The notes beneath the pieces are model-generated. The model did no database searches, was not told the DNA's origin, and saw nothing but the letters and a program-made list of their open reading frames with translations. The translations under genes were made by a program, and so were the position numbers. This document shows positions 15,585 to 27,319 of a DNA stretch of 36,812 nucleotides, piece after piece. This DNA is from Deltaproteobacteria bacterium (GTDB lineage Bacteria > Desulfobacterota > Desulfobaccia > Desulfobaccales > 0-14-0-80-60-11): the NCBI GenBank assembly GCA_021813445.1, contig JAKAKP010000160.1:7501-44312 (forward strand). Reading direction: 5' to 3'. Numbering within the stretch: position 1 is the first letter of the stretch; each line of letters opens with the position of its first letter.

Positions 15585-16977
15585 AGATCTCCTGATCGTG
15601 GACGATGATCCCCTGGTTTGCGACTCCCTGAGAGAGATGCTGCTCTTGGAGGGGTACCGGACCGATACGGCCCTGGATGGGGACCAGGCCATGGCCAAAT
15701 TGCAGGGGGAGCGCTTCCGGGTGATCATCTCGGACATCCGCATGCCTGGGGTCAACGGCCTGGAGCTTCTCCGGGAGTTGAAGGGCCGCTCCCCTGACAC
15801 CCCCGTGATTTTCATCACCGGCCACGGCTATATCGACGACGCAGTGGAGGCCATCAAGCTGGGGGCCTATGACTACCTCACCAAACCCATAGATGACCTG
15901 CGCCTGAAACTGACCCTGCACCGGGCCCTGGAGCAGGTGGAGCTCAAGAGCTCATACCAATCTTTGAAAAGGCGTTGCCGGCCCTGGGAGTTGGCCGACA
16001 ACCTGGTGTTTAAGGACCGGCAGATGGGCCTGCTCCTGGAACTGGTCCACACCATCGCCGACACCTTTGCCACCGTCTTGATTACCGGCGAATCCGGCAC
16101 CGGCAAAACCAGGCTGGCCCGTTATATCCATGACCAGTCCTTCCGGCGGGAGCTCCCCTTTGTCAAGATCAGCTGCGGCGCCCTGTCGGAAACCCTCCTG
16201 GAGAGCGAGCTCTTCGGGCACGTGCGGGGGGCTTTTACCGGGGCGATCCGGGACAAAAAAGGCAAATTCGAGGAAGCCCAGGGGGGCACCGTTTTTCTGG
16301 ACGATATCAATTGCGCTTCTCCCAGTTTGCAAATGAAGCTGCTGCGGGTTCTCCAGGAGCGGGTCATCGAGCGGGCGGGGGGCAACAGCTCCATCCAGGT
16401 GGATGTGCGGATCATCACTGCCACCAATGCCGCCCTCCAGGAGGAGGTGGCGCGCAATAACTTCCGGGAAGACTTATTTTACCGGATTAATGTGGTTAAC
16501 CTTGACATTCCACCCCTGAGAAAGCGTCTAAGCGATATTGAACCCTTGATCGAGCATTTCATCCAGCGTTTTAATCAGAGTCATCACCGCCAGATCAAGG
16601 GCCTGAGCCGGAGCGCGATGCAGGCCTGCCTGCGCTATTCCTGGCCCGGGAACGTGCGGGAACTGGAAAATGTGGTGGAGCGCGCCGTGCTTCTAAACCC
16701 AGGGGAATTCATCGTTCCGGAGACGCTGCCCCCGGAGATCCAGGCGGCTGGACACCTGGGGCCGCCAGGCACCGGAGACCTCAATCTGGAGGAGGCTCTG
16801 GGCCAGGCAGAGAGACAGATTTTGTTGGAGACTTTGGAACGCTGCAAGTGGAACCGGCAGCTCACCGCCACGGCCTTAGGCGTCAGCCGCACCACTTTGT
16901 TCAATAAAATGAAGAGATTTAAGCTGCTGGATCCCAGGCGTCAGACCGCGGCTTTTCCCTCCACCGAACCCCTCTAA
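15523..16977 (+). CDS. NtrC-family sigma-54-dependent response regulator
   Basis: Up to 484 aa: receiver domain (acidic DDD 27-29, phospho-acceptor D71), AAA+ domain with Walker A GESGTGKT (189-196) and the sigma-54 contact motif GAFTGA (236-241), then an HTH_8 (Fis-type) helix pair WNRQLTATALGVSRTTLFNKM. It activates RpoN promoters when phosphorylated, presumably by the kinase encoded immediately upstream. The only ATG (15523) lies 62 bases inside the kinase gene and adds about 20 residues unlike any receiver. A rare ATT start at 15580, 9 bases after GGGAGG, would give a normal N-terminus (IKDLLIVDDD) and an overlap of just a few bases. The start is therefore uncertain. Confidence 0.95.
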   Translation: MAPRSASFYPRRLIGRAASIKDLLIVDDDPLVCDSLREMLLLEGYRTDTALDGDQAMAKLQGERFRVIISDIRMPGVNGLELLRELKGRSPDTPVIFITGHGYIDDAVEAIKLGAYDYLTKPIDDLRLKLTLHRALEQVELKSSYQSLKRRCRPWELADNLVFKDRQMGLLLELVHTIADTFATVLITGESGTGKTRLARYIHDQSFRRELPFVKISCGALSETLLESELFGHVRGAFTGAIRDKKGKFEEAQGGTVFLDDINCASPSLQMKLLRVLQERVIERAGGNSSIQVDVRIITATNAALQEEVARNNFREDLFYRINVVNLDIPPLRKRLSDIEPLIEHFIQRFNQSHHRQIKGLSRSAMQACLRYSWPGNVRELENVVERAVLLNPGEFIVPETLPPEIQAAGHLGPPGTGDLNLEEALGQAERQILLETLERCKWNRQLTATALGVSRTTLFNKMKRFKLLDPRRQTAAFPSTEPL

Positions 16978-17137
16978 ATTTCCCCAGAGCCGATTGGGAA
17001 GGCGGGTTGGCATTACTCCGGTAGAGTGCTTGATATCTCTGCGGAAGTCCCTTTTCTGTCATTTTGAGAGGTGGTAGGGACTATAGGCAGAATTTTTTTT
17101 TCCTGGGATCGAATGTAAACATAAATCGTAATATCGG

Positions 17138-17166
17138 TTGACATTTATTTTTTTTAGACGATCTTA
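17138..17166 (+). promoter_or_regulatory. Possible sigma-70 promoter of bioA
   Basis: A consensus -35 TTGACA (17138-17143) lies in an A/T-rich tract about 95 bases before bioA. The -10 at 17 bases' spacing, ATCTTA, is poor. Offered as a candidate only. Confidence 0.3.
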
Positions 17167-17237
17167 CGCCGTATGTCTTTCAATCAAGCAGATTTTGCAG
17201 AAATCTTGTATTGGTTTATGCTTCAGGAGGCGGACGC

Positions 17238-18587
17238 ATGGGATACTCCTATGAAACCCTGGTGAAATGGGATCAAGAACATCTCTGGCATCCCTTCACC
17301 CAGATGCAGGGTTTCCGGGAAGAGGAGTTGCTGATTATCACCCGGGGCGAAGGCGCCTATCTCTATGACTTCCAGGGACGGCGTTATCTGGACGGGGTTT
17401 CTTCCCTGTGGACCAATGTCCACGGCCATCGCCGGCCGGAGTTGGATCGGGCCGTCAGCGAGCAACTGGAGCAGATGGCCCACAGCACCTTGTTGGGTCT
17501 GGCCCACCCCCCGGCCATTGTGCTGGCCCGGCGCCTGGCAGAGATTGCGCCGCCCGGTCTGACCAAGGTGTTTTACTCCGACAGCGGCTCCACCGCGGTG
17601 GAAGTGGCCCTGAAGATAGCCTTTCAATACTGGCAGTTGCGGGGTTTTCCCCGGAAGCAGCGCTTTTTGCACCTGAGCAACGCCTATCACGGCGACACTC
17701 TGGGCGCGGTCTCGGTGGGGGGGATTGCCCTGTTCCATGAGATCTTCCGGCCCCTGCTGTTGGAGACGCTGGAGGCCCCGGCCCCATACTGCTACCGCTG
17801 CCCTGAGGAGCCGGACTGCCGGGAGCAATGCCTGGAGCGGCTGGAGGAACTGGTGGCCGCCCACCACCAGGAGCTGGCCGCGGTGATTATCGAGCCGGTG
17901 ATGCAGGGGGCCGCGGGCATGATTCCCCAGCCTCCCGGGTACCTGGCCCGGGTGCGGAAAGTGACGCGGCGCTATGACGTGCTCCTTATCGCCGACGAAG
18001 TGGCCACCGGGTTCGGCCGCACGGGCCGGATGTTCGCATGTGAACATGAGAAGGTGAGCCCCGATCTCCTGTGCCTGGCCAAGGGCATCACCGGCGGGTA
18101 TCTGCCCCTGGCCGCGACCTTGGCCACCGATGAGATCTATCAGGCTTTCTTGGGGGAATTCCAGGAATTCAAAGCCTTTTTTCATGGCCATACCTATACG
18201 GGCAATCCCCTGGCCGCGGCCGCGGGCCTGGCCAGCCTCGAAATCTTTCAGAAAGAGAAAGTGGTGGAATCCCTGGGGGCCAAGATAGAAAGACTGAGCC
18301 GGTTGCTGGCAGAGATGCAGGATCATCCCCACGTGGGGGATATCCGCCAGCGGGGCTTGATGGTGGGCCTGGAGCTGGTGCAGGACAAAGAGACCCGGGA
18401 GCCTTTTCCGCCGGCGCGCCGCACCGGCCACCGGGTCATTTTGGAGGCCAGGAAACGGGGGGTCATCCTGCGGCCCCTGGGAGATGTGGTCGTCCTCATG
18501 CCCCCTTTATGCATCTCTCCGGAGGAACTGGATACTCTGGCCCGGATAACTTACGAGTCCATCTGCCAGGGGGTAAAGGAAGCGTAG
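17238..18587 (+). CDS. bioA: Adenosylmethionine-8-amino-7-oxononanoate aminotransferase
   Basis: A 449-aa PLP enzyme of biotin synthesis, converting KAPA to DAPA with S-adenosylmethionine as amino donor. The BioA-type opening [68 protein letters not shown] and the PLP lysine in [20 protein letters not shown] (K282) are all visible. ATG 17238 has AGGAGG 7 bases upstream, so the upstream alternative start is rejected. No other bio genes are adjacent. A lysine-using variant (BioK) cannot be ruled out. Confidence 0.94.
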   Translation: MGYSYETLVKWDQEHLWHPFTQMQGFREEELLIITRGEGAYLYDFQGRRYLDGVSSLWTNVHGHRRPELDRAVSEQLEQMAHSTLLGLAHPPAIVLARRLAEIAPPGLTKVFYSDSGSTAVEVALKIAFQYWQLRGFPRKQRFLHLSNAYHGDTLGAVSVGGIALFHEIFRPLLLETLEAPAPYCYRCPEEPDCREQCLERLEELVAAHHQELAAVIIEPVMQGAAGMIPQPPGYLARVRKVTRRYDVLLIADEVATGFGRTGRMFACEHEKVSPDLLCLAKGITGGYLPLAATLATDEIYQAFLGEFQEFKAFFHGHTYTGNPLAAAAGLASLEIFQKEKVVESLGAKIERLSRLLAEMQDHPHVGDIRQRGLMVGLELVQDKETREPFPPARRTGHRVILEARKRGVILRPLGDVVVLMPPLCISPEELDTLARITYESICQGVKEA

Positions 18588-18871
18588 GGAGAAGAGCCCA
18601 GGGCGGCTTGCCCGCCCTGCGGCTCACTCCGCCTGCCGCCCAGCCGGTATTGGCTGGAAACTCTATTAAGGCGAAGATGACGGTTTAAGGAAAAGGTGGG
18701 GGCTACAGGGGCATTCCCTCGTCTCACCAATTGCTTCTGAAAATTGTTAATGAGACGCGGTGGCAGATTTGATAGATGCAAAAAATAAATTTCGGGGTCT
18801 AATATTTTTAAACTATTTCAATTAATCATCTTGTGTTAATGTGACGATATCAAACAAGAGAAAAGCAGAAA

Positions 18872-19294
18872 ATGTTTAATCTTGATGACCGCCATAAGGA
18901 AGTGCTGCGAAAACTTGACATCCTAGTGGTGGACGACATTTCCGCGGTGCGCAATATCCTGGCCCAGATTCTCCGCAACCTGGGGGTGGAAGGCCGCATC
19001 GATACGGCGGGAGACGGCCTGGAAGCCTGGGAGAAGATGCAAACCTGCAAGTATGATGCAGTCATCTGCGATATCCGCATGCCCCGGATGAATGGTCTAG
19101 AACTCAAGAGACTCCTGCGGGCCACCCCCCGTTTCGCAGAAATGCCGTTTTTAATGATTACCGGTGAAGTTTCCGAGGCGATGATGGCCCTGGCCGTGGA
19201 AAGCCCATGGGACGGCTATCTGCTCAAACCTTTTCCCAGCCCAGTATTGGCAAAACTCCTGCTGCGGCTTTTGGGTCATAACGATAAAACCTAG
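18872..19294 (+). CDS. CheY-like single-domain response regulator
   Basis: A 140-aa stand-alone receiver: acidic pair VVDD (21-22), phospho-acceptor D67 in VICDIRMPRMNGLEL, the T/S-position MITGE, and K in LLKPF. A 15-residue N-terminal extension precedes the domain. There is no output domain, so it should act by protein contact, as CheY does at the flagellar motor or in a phosphorelay. The gene after it starts 51 bases downstream and is likely co-transcribed. Confidence 0.92.
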   Translation: MFNLDDRHKEVLRKLDILVVDDISAVRNILAQILRNLGVEGRIDTAGDGLEAWEKMQTCKYDAVICDIRMPRMNGLELKRLLRATPRFAEMPFLMITGEVSEAMMALAVESPWDGYLLKPFPSPVLAKLLLRLLGHNDKT

Positions 19295-19345
19295 CACACG
19301 CCTCGGGGTCAGCCCGGCCAAGGCGCTCAAGTTAGGGAGTAAGAC

Positions 19346-20083
19346 ATGGATCGGGATTGGAAGCAGGTTTTGCATGAGACCCAGGAAAAAATCGAGGCCA
19401 TCGGCTTCTTTGCCGCCATCGGCATGCATTTTGCGGAATCCACTCCTCTTTTGAGTGAAGATTTGGGGGATCATGTCAAGGGCACTCCCTGGGAAAGATA
19501 CTCTTCCACCGATCAGTGTCTGAAAATGATCCATGAACTGGCTTCCAAGGCCTGGCGTAATTTGGAAAGTATGGTTGCTTACGTGGAGTCCAAAGCATTA
19601 GAAAAGAAAGACCCTGAAAGGGAGATGATCAATCAGCAGGAAGCCATGCTCCTGACCGGACTTCCCACCAATTTTCAAACCATTGCCGGAGAGGTGATGC
19701 TTCTCAAGACCATGGGCGAGTCCATTATGGCCCTGGCAGCAAATGGAAAGCAGGTGCCGGAATTGGATCATTCCCAGGTCAAATCCATGGGTGAAATGAT
19801 CATCAACTCCGCGGCCGCCATCAATAAAAATCTGCAGGAACAGAAGGAAAAGATGCTGCAGGAAGCGAGCTGGGCCGGGATGGAGCAACGGACGGAGAAA
19901 CCTTGGGCCTTGATCCGGGAGGAAGTGAATAGCATCAAGGCCTTCGGGTCCTCTCTGGCGGCCATGGGCACAGCCTCCCATGTTCCCTCCCAGCAGATGG
20001 AGACCATCGGGCAGTTGATCGTAGAACTGACGGCAAAGATAACGGAGAAGTTGAACCGGCCCTCTGACGTCCCCCTCTCTTGA
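19346..20083 (+). CDS. Unrecognised helical protein, 245 aa
   Basis: I do not recognise a family. The protein is soluble by inspection, predicted largely alpha-helical, with a four-helix-bundle look (repeated amphipathic stretches such as MINQQEAMLLTGLPTNFQTI and SMGEMIINSAAAINKNLQEQKEK). Two similar-sounding blocks, MGESIMALAANGKQVPELDHSQVKSMGEMI and FGSSLAAMGTASHVPSQQMETIGQLI, suggest an internal duplication. It follows the CheY-like gene on the same strand with AGGGAG as ribosome-binding site. It may be a target, phosphatase or phosphotransfer partner of that receiver; no histidine phosphotransfer motif is evident. Confidence 0.75.
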   Translation: MDRDWKQVLHETQEKIEAIGFFAAIGMHFAESTPLLSEDLGDHVKGTPWERYSSTDQCLKMIHELASKAWRNLESMVAYVESKALEKKDPEREMINQQEAMLLTGLPTNFQTIAGEVMLLKTMGESIMALAANGKQVPELDHSQVKSMGEMIINSAAAINKNLQEQKEKMLQEASWAGMEQRTEKPWALIREEVNSIKAFGSSLAAMGTASHVPSQQMETIGQLIVELTAKITEKLNRPSDVPLS

Positions 20084-20325
20084 GGCCGCCTTTCCACCCT
20101 CTCAAAATTTTCCGGTCTTGCAAGCCCGGGGCAATTCCGCCGCGGGGGTGCGTTTTCCCATCCTTGATCCCCAGAATTGGCGCGGACTTGGCCGGGGCCC
20201 CAAGTGTTGCCCGCCTTTAGAGTAATCCCCCTCGCGTTGACAAACAGGATAGGCTTGGGTTATCAAGTAAAAAATCATTACTCTTGCACCCATCCCAGCC
20301 CACGGCAATGGATAAGGAAGTAAGT

Positions 20326-21528
20326 ATGCCTGCAGAGGTTCAGCGTCGGAGTCAGATAGGGGCCCGGCTCCGTAATGGCGGCAAGAATCTTCTGCTGGTC
20401 CTGTTAAGTCTGGTCCTGGCCCTCAGTCTGGTGGAGATCTGCCTGAGAATCTATAATCCCCTGGGCTTCAGCATCAAAGGCAATCAAATCATCCTGCCCT
20501 ATAATAAAAATGAAACGATCTATCACAGCAGCGCCAGCAAGTTGGACCGGGTCGTGCATTTACACCGGAATTCCCTGGGGTTTCGCGGCGAGGAGCTGCC
20601 CCCGGACCTGGCCCGGCGCCTGAGCATTGTGGCCGTGGGCGGCAGCACCACCATCTGTTTTGAACTGGCTGATGACAAGACCTGGGTCCACGTGCTGGGA
20701 GAAAAATTAAAGGACAACTTCCCAAAATTATGGATTAATAATGCCGGTCTGGCCGGTCATTCCACCTTTGGCCACATTATTCTGATGGAGAATTTCGTGG
20801 TGAAACTGCGGCCCAAGGTGGTGATTTTTCTGGTGGGGGTTAATGATACGGGGTTGCTGGACCAAGCCAACGATGTGGACACCAGCCTCCGCAACGGCTT
20901 GAGATGGGATTCTTTTCGCTCCCTGGAGAGATTTGCCGGAGCCCTGGCGGATTACAGCGAGGTGGCGGCCGCGGTCCTCAACCTGAAACGATATTATTTT
21001 CCCAAGGTGACCTGGGCCCCGCCACAACGGGAAGTGGACCTGAAAGACGAACCCACCCTGGAGATGTCCCGGAAAAAGACCGCAGCCCTGGAGCGGGATT
21101 TTCTGGCCAAGTACCCCCATCCCTATGAAATGCGGCTGAAAAAGTTGATCCGCATCTGCCGGCAGCACCAGATCGTGCCGGTCTTGATGACCCAGCCGGC
21201 CCTTTACGGCCACGGGGTCGATGACCTGACCGGTGTGGATCTCTCCAAGATTAAGATTATGGATGGTATCAACAGCGGATTTTACTGGGATATCCTGGAC
21301 ATCCTCAATGACGTCACCAGGAGGGTGGCCCAGGAGGAGAAGGTGTTATTGATCGATCTGGCCCGGGAAGTCCCCAAAAGCTCGAAATACTATTACGACC
21401 TGGTGCATTATGATAATGTGGGGGCCGAGAAGGTGGGGACCATCGTCTACCAGCATCTCTCTCCCTACCTGGCCCAAAAATTTCCCCAATACCTCCAGAC
21501 CACTGCTGGTCAGAGAAATATGCAATAA
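20326..21528 (+). CDS. Membrane-anchored SGNH/GDSL hydrolase (paralogue 1)
   Basis: About 400 aa. A single N-terminal membrane segment (NLLLVLLSLVLALSLVEICL) would place the rest in the periplasm. SGNH blocks: nucleophile Ser in VGGSTT, Gly in NNAGLAGHST, Asn in GVND, and the Asp/His pair in YYYDLVHYDNVG. Such enzymes often add or remove acyl groups on surface sugars; the substrate is unknown. ATG 20326 is preferred (AAGGAAG at 20314-20320) over ATG 20308. It is a tandem paralogue of the gene at 21550. Confidence 0.87.
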   Translation: MPAEVQRRSQIGARLRNGGKNLLLVLLSLVLALSLVEICLRIYNPLGFSIKGNQIILPYNKNETIYHSSASKLDRVVHLHRNSLGFRGEELPPDLARRLSIVAVGGSTTICFELADDKTWVHVLGEKLKDNFPKLWINNAGLAGHSTFGHIILMENFVVKLRPKVVIFLVGVNDTGLLDQANDVDTSLRNGLRWDSFRSLERFAGALADYSEVAAAVLNLKRYYFPKVTWAPPQREVDLKDEPTLEMSRKKTAALERDFLAKYPHPYEMRLKKLIRICRQHQIVPVLMTQPALYGHGVDDLTGVDLSKIKIMDGINSGFYWDILDILNDVTRRVAQEEKVLLIDLAREVPKSSKYYYDLVHYDNVGAEKVGTIVYQHLSPYLAQKFPQYLQTTAGQRNMQ

Positions 21529-21549
21529 TTGCCGCTTATTAGGTAGTAT

Positions 21550-22731
21550 ATGCATCTTCCTGCGGAAACCATGAAAAAGAGATCATTCCTGATGGACCTG
21601 GGAAAAAATCTCTTATTAGTGATTCTCAGCCTGATGTTAGCTCTGGGCTTGGTGGAAGTGGCCCTAAGAATTTATAATCCTCTGGGGTTTAGGATCAAAG
21701 GCAACAAGATTTTATTGCCCATCAACAAAAATGAGACTATTTACTACCATTCGCCCAAGCTGGCAAAGATAGTCAAGATCCACCGCAACTCCCTGGGATT
21801 TAAGGGGGAGGAACCCCCGCCCGATTTTGCCGCGCGGCTGACCATTCTCTGCGTGGGCGGCAGCACTACCGAAGGTGTGGGCCTGAGTGATGATCAGACC
21901 TGGCCCCTGGTCCTGGAGACCAAATTGAAGAAGCATTTTAGGAAATTGTGGCTGAATAATGCCGGCTTGTCCGGCCATTCCACTTTTGGCCACCTGATCC
22001 TGATGCACGACTACGTCTCGAAGATCAAACCCAAGGTGGTGATATTTCTCATCGGCCTCAACGACCTGGGCATTGAGTCGCTTAATCCCTTTGACCGCCG
22101 GATGTATATGGGAGTCTCTTTCCGCTCCCTGGACGGTTTCCTGGCCGGACTGGCCAATCATAGCGAAGTCTTTGCCGCTCTCCTCAACCTGAAGAGGTAT
22201 TATTTCCCGAAGGTAATGCCCCAGGTGGGGAAGGAGGAAGTAAATTTCCGCACCGCCCCCACCCTGGAAGTATCGGCTAAAGATAAAGCGGCGACGAAGC
22301 AGCTTTACAGGAAAAAATATCTGGGCCCCTACGAACTCCGGTTGCGTAAACTCTTGGAGATGGCGCACAACCAGGGCAGCGTCCCCATTTTGTTAACGCA
22401 GCCGGTGCTTTATGGAGATCAGACCGACCCGGCCACCGGGGTCGATTTGCGGAAGTTGCAGGTTACCAGGGAGATGAACGGCGAGTTGGCCTGGGAGATG
22501 TTGGAGCTTTATAACGACATCACCAGGAAGGTGGGGAAAGAAAAAGGCGTGCTGGTCATCGATCTGGCCGAGGAAATGCCCAAGAAGTCCCTCTATTATT
22601 TCGATTTAACGCATTACACCGCGACCGGCGCCGAGAAAGTGGCAGAAATCATCTCCCGGGAGCTCCAGCCCTACCTGGCCCGGAATGTCCCTGCCTACGC
22701 CCTAACCGCCGCCGTGGCCGGTAAAAATTAA
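21550..22731 (+). CDS. Membrane-anchored SGNH/GDSL hydrolase (paralogue 2)
   Basis: A 393-aa protein closely similar to its upstream neighbour along the whole length, for example LRIYNPLGF, IHRNSLGFKGEE, NNAGLSGHSTFGH and KPKVVIFLIGLND. The nucleophile is in VGGSTTEG and the Asp/His pair in YYFDLTHYTATG. The N-terminal anchor is NLLLVILSLMLALGLVEVAL. ATG 21571 is another possible start. It is separated from paralogue 1 by 21 bases, so one transcript is likely. kdsB lies convergently, hinting at an LPS or surface glycan context. Confidence 0.88.
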   Translation: MHLPAETMKKRSFLMDLGKNLLLVILSLMLALGLVEVALRIYNPLGFRIKGNKILLPINKNETIYYHSPKLAKIVKIHRNSLGFKGEEPPPDFAARLTILCVGGSTTEGVGLSDDQTWPLVLETKLKKHFRKLWLNNAGLSGHSTFGHLILMHDYVSKIKPKVVIFLIGLNDLGIESLNPFDRRMYMGVSFRSLDGFLAGLANHSEVFAALLNLKRYYFPKVMPQVGKEEVNFRTAPTLEVSAKDKAATKQLYRKKYLGPYELRLRKLLEMAHNQGSVPILLTQPVLYGDQTDPATGVDLRKLQVTREMNGELAWEMLELYNDITRKVGKEKGVLVIDLAEEMPKKSLYYFDLTHYTATGAEKVAEIISRELQPYLARNVPAYALTAAVAGKN

Positions 22732-22759
22732 CCTCCGGCTGACGGCGTTCATCTGCGTT

Positions 22760-22788
22760 TATCGGCGGTTAAATATTAGCCGCCGATA
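22760..22788. terminator. Hairpin between convergent genes
   Basis: TATCGGCGG pairs with CCGCCGATA over an 11-base A/T-rich loop. It lies between the end of the second SGNH gene and the end of kdsB and could serve either strand, but no T-tract follows on either side. Confidence 0.45.
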
Positions 22789-22831
22789 CACGCCGCTCCT
22801 CCCGATTTTTGCTCAAAGAGTGAACCTGCCT

Positions 22832-23575
22832 TTATTTCCCCTGGGCCTGCCGCAGATAAGCTTCCACTTTCCGGAGATCCTCCGGGGTGTCCACTTCCAG
22901 GGTGTCGCCGCTGGTTTCGACGATGCGGATGGCAAAGCCGTGCTCCAGGGCCCGGAGCTGCTCCAGTTTTTCCGCCTCCTCCCAGCGGCCGAGGGGCAGG
23001 GTGACGAATTTTTGCAGGAAATCCATACGGTAAGCATAAATACCGATATGCTTGTAAAAATAGGGGGCTTGCCCGTCCCGCCAGAAAGGCAGGGGGCTGC
23101 GGGAGAAGTAGAGGGCCCGGTGATGCTGGTCAAAGACCACCTTGACCACATTGGGGTTCAGGGCCAGTTCCAGGTCGTCCACCCGCCGGGCCGGGGTGGC
23201 CATGGCCGCGGTGGGGTCCAGGCGCAGGACCGCGGCCAGTTGCTGGATGAGCTCCAGGGGAAAGAGGGGCTGGTCCCCCTGGATGTTGATGACCAGGTCG
23301 TCGGCGGCCAGTCCCAGGAGGAAAGCGGCTTCCGCCAGGCGGTCGCTGCCGGAGCGGTGGTCCTCCCGAGTCATGACCGTGTGCCCGCCGAACGCGGCTA
23401 CGCAGTCCCGGATGCGGGCATCGTCGGTGGCCACATAGACCGCGTCCAGCCCCGGCGCCAGCCGGGCCTGCTCATAGACCCGCTGGATCAAAGGTTTTCC
23501 TAAAATAGGGGCCAGGGGCTTCCCCGGAAAGCGGGTGGAGCCGTGGCGGGCGGGGATGAGGGCGATGATGCACAT
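22832..23575 (-). CDS. kdsB: 3-deoxy-manno-octulosonate cytidylyltransferase
   Basis: A 247-aa enzyme, the normal length, that activates Kdo as CMP-Kdo for the inner core of LPS. The N-terminal IPARHGSTRFPGKPLAPILGKPLIQRVYEQA, then VATDDARI, THRSGSDRLAE-type TREDHRSGSDRLAEA and VINIQGDQPLFP are the family signatures. FYKHIGIYAYRMDFL and the terminal EVDTPEDLRKVE complete it. GGAGAG upstream is the ribosome-binding site. It confirms a Gram-negative outer membrane. Confidence 0.96.
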   Translation of the reverse strand: MCIIALIPARHGSTRFPGKPLAPILGKPLIQRVYEQARLAPGLDAVYVATDDARIRDCVAAFGGHTVMTREDHRSGSDRLAEAAFLLGLAADDLVINIQGDQPLFPLELIQQLAAVLRLDPTAAMATPARRVDDLELALNPNVVKVVFDQHHRALYFSRSPLPFWRDGQAPYFYKHIGIYAYRMDFLQKFVTLPLGRWEEAEKLEQLRALEHGFAIRIVETSGDTLEVDTPEDLRKVEAYLRQAQGK

Positions 23576-23762
23576 GGGACGCTCTCCAGAAGCGGAAGCT
23601 TACCGGCGGTTTTTGCGCCTAGAAGCCTTGGCTATCTTCATTTTTTTCGTTTTCTTTAGTTTGCCCTTGGTCTTGATAAGGTTTAAGGGAAATCTGGAAC
23701 TTTATTGACAGCCAGCAAAGCGGTAACCATCTTACCAAAGATTTGAGGGGCAGGCCACTTAT

Positions 23763-23894
23763 TAGAAGCCATTTCAAAACCCCAATTATCCTATTTGTCA
23801 TTCTGAGGGCAGCGAAGAATCTCGTATTTTCGAGGCGTTGAGATCCTTCACCGCGTTCAGGATGACAGAAAAAGAGGTTTTGAAAAGGCTTCTA
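23763..23894 (+). mobile_element. MITE-like element, copy 1
   Basis: A 132-bp element bounded by 19-bp terminal inverted repeats (TAGAAGCCATTTCAAAACC and, at the other end, its complement with one mismatch). The inside is a large palindrome, GTCATTCTGAG...GCAGCGAAGAATC against GATCCTTCACCGCGTTCAGGATGAC. A second copy in the opposite orientation lies at 27153-27285, on the other side of clpB. No transposase is encoded; movement would need one supplied elsewhere. Confidence 0.82.
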
Positions 23895-24206
23895 GGAGTT
23901 ACTATTACGAGAATGTTTTCCGTGGGGCGCGTCATACGCGCTAAATATGGTGCGTGAGACGCACCCTACATTGATTTTCCTAGGGGCTCTTTTGTGGACC
24001 CTACAAAAGATTTCTCAATTGTCGAATTTTAACCATTATCGAGGCTAAGTGATGAAATAATTAATAAGGGAGCGTTGATATCATCTAGGCTAATTATTTG
24101 AATTTTACCTAAATTTAGATTATTTTCGTATCAATTTTATATTAATCCCAAAAAAAATTTCCGTCAAATTCATTCCCTGGCAGTGAAAGCATTTGATCAC
24201 AAGCGC

Positions 24207-24234
24207 TTGACAAAAATGTTTTCCTGCTTATTAT
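24207..24234 (+). promoter_or_regulatory. Sigma-70-type promoter candidate for clpB
   Basis: TTGACA (24207-24212) and TATTAT (24229-24234) with a 16-base spacer, about 150 bases before the clpB start. The flanking CGCTTGAC resembles part of a heat-shock -35 but no full sigma-32 or CIRCE site was found. Confidence 0.5.
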
Positions 24235-24286
24235 TTTTGTCAGTGATTTCTCAAAGTTAAGTCGCAAATAAAAAAATAATGGCATT

Positions 24287-24359
24287 GTAGGGGCGCACCC
24301 GTGTGTGCGCCCTTTGCCCGTGCGGACGGTTCAGAGCGGACACGTGGGTCCGCCCCTAC
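24287..24359. repeat. Two dispersed palindromes in the clpB leader
   Basis: GTAGGGGCGCACCCGTGTGTGCGCCC and GCGGAC...GTGGGTCCGCCCCTAC form two hairpins, the outer GTAGGGGCG and CGCCCCTAC also being complementary to each other. It belongs to the same GTAGGGGCG-type family as 31141 and, less closely, 770. It lies 22 bases before the clpB start, inside the 5' leader if the promoter at 24207 is used. Confidence 0.75.
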
Positions 24360-24381
24360 GAGGAAATGGAGGTTGGAAATA

Positions 24382-26988
<2,607 letters not shown>

Positions 26989-27077
26989 GGGATTCTGGAT
27001 GATTGAGGGGAGGGCCAGGGACCTGAGCTCACTGCCCTCCCCTCAAACTTCCCTCCCAACCCACATAAAATTCTTCC

Positions 27078-27111
27078 CGCTCCCAAGCCCCGGCTTGGGA
27101 GCGTTTTTTTT
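27078..27111 (+). terminator. clpB intrinsic terminator
   Basis: CGCTCCCAAGCC pairs with GGCTTGGGAGCG over a 2-base centre of C/C, followed by eight T. It ends about 100 bases after the clpB stop. Confidence 0.92.
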
Positions 27112-27152
27112 CAGAAGGCTCATGCTTTCTGACATTTGATCTTCAGGATGAC

Positions 27153-27285
27153 TGAAGCCATTTCAAAGCCTCTTTTTTTGTCATCCTGAACGCAGTGAAG
27201 GATCTCAACGCTTCGAAAATACGAGATTCTTCGCTGCGCTCAGAATGACAATGTAAGGGAATATGAGGTTTTGAAATGGCTTCTA
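27153..27285 (-). mobile_element. MITE-like element, copy 2 (inverted)
   Basis: A 133-bp sequence whose reverse complement matches the element at 23763-23894 over its full length. It starts TGAAGCCATTTCAAAGCC and ends GGTTTTGAAATGGCTTCTA. Its central palindrome (GTCATCCTGAACGCAGTGAAGGATC ... GATTCTTCGCTGCGCTCAGAATGAC) is close to copy 1. Together the copies bracket clpB. Confidence 0.82.
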
Positions 27286-27319
27286 AGGGTAAGGTATTGC
27301 CATATTAATGGGAATAGGA

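Larger units (their letters stand above)
23576..24381. other. 806-base intergenic region upstream of clpB
   Basis: No gene is seen. It holds, in order, a MITE-like element (23763-23894), a palindrome with GGTGCGTGAGACGCACC (23949-23965), a long A/T-rich stretch (24040-24200), a promoter candidate at 24207 and a pair of palindromes at 24287-24359 just before clpB. A 60-codon ORF on the minus strand near 23619 overlaps the repeat boundary and is not convincing. Confidence 0.65.

Noticed and set aside
17223-18431. 402-codon minus-strand ORF opposite bioA
   Set aside because: Antisense shadow; bioA motifs are complete on the plus strand.
22820-23503. 227-codon plus-strand ORF opposite kdsB
   Set aside because: kdsB on the minus strand accounts for the sequence.
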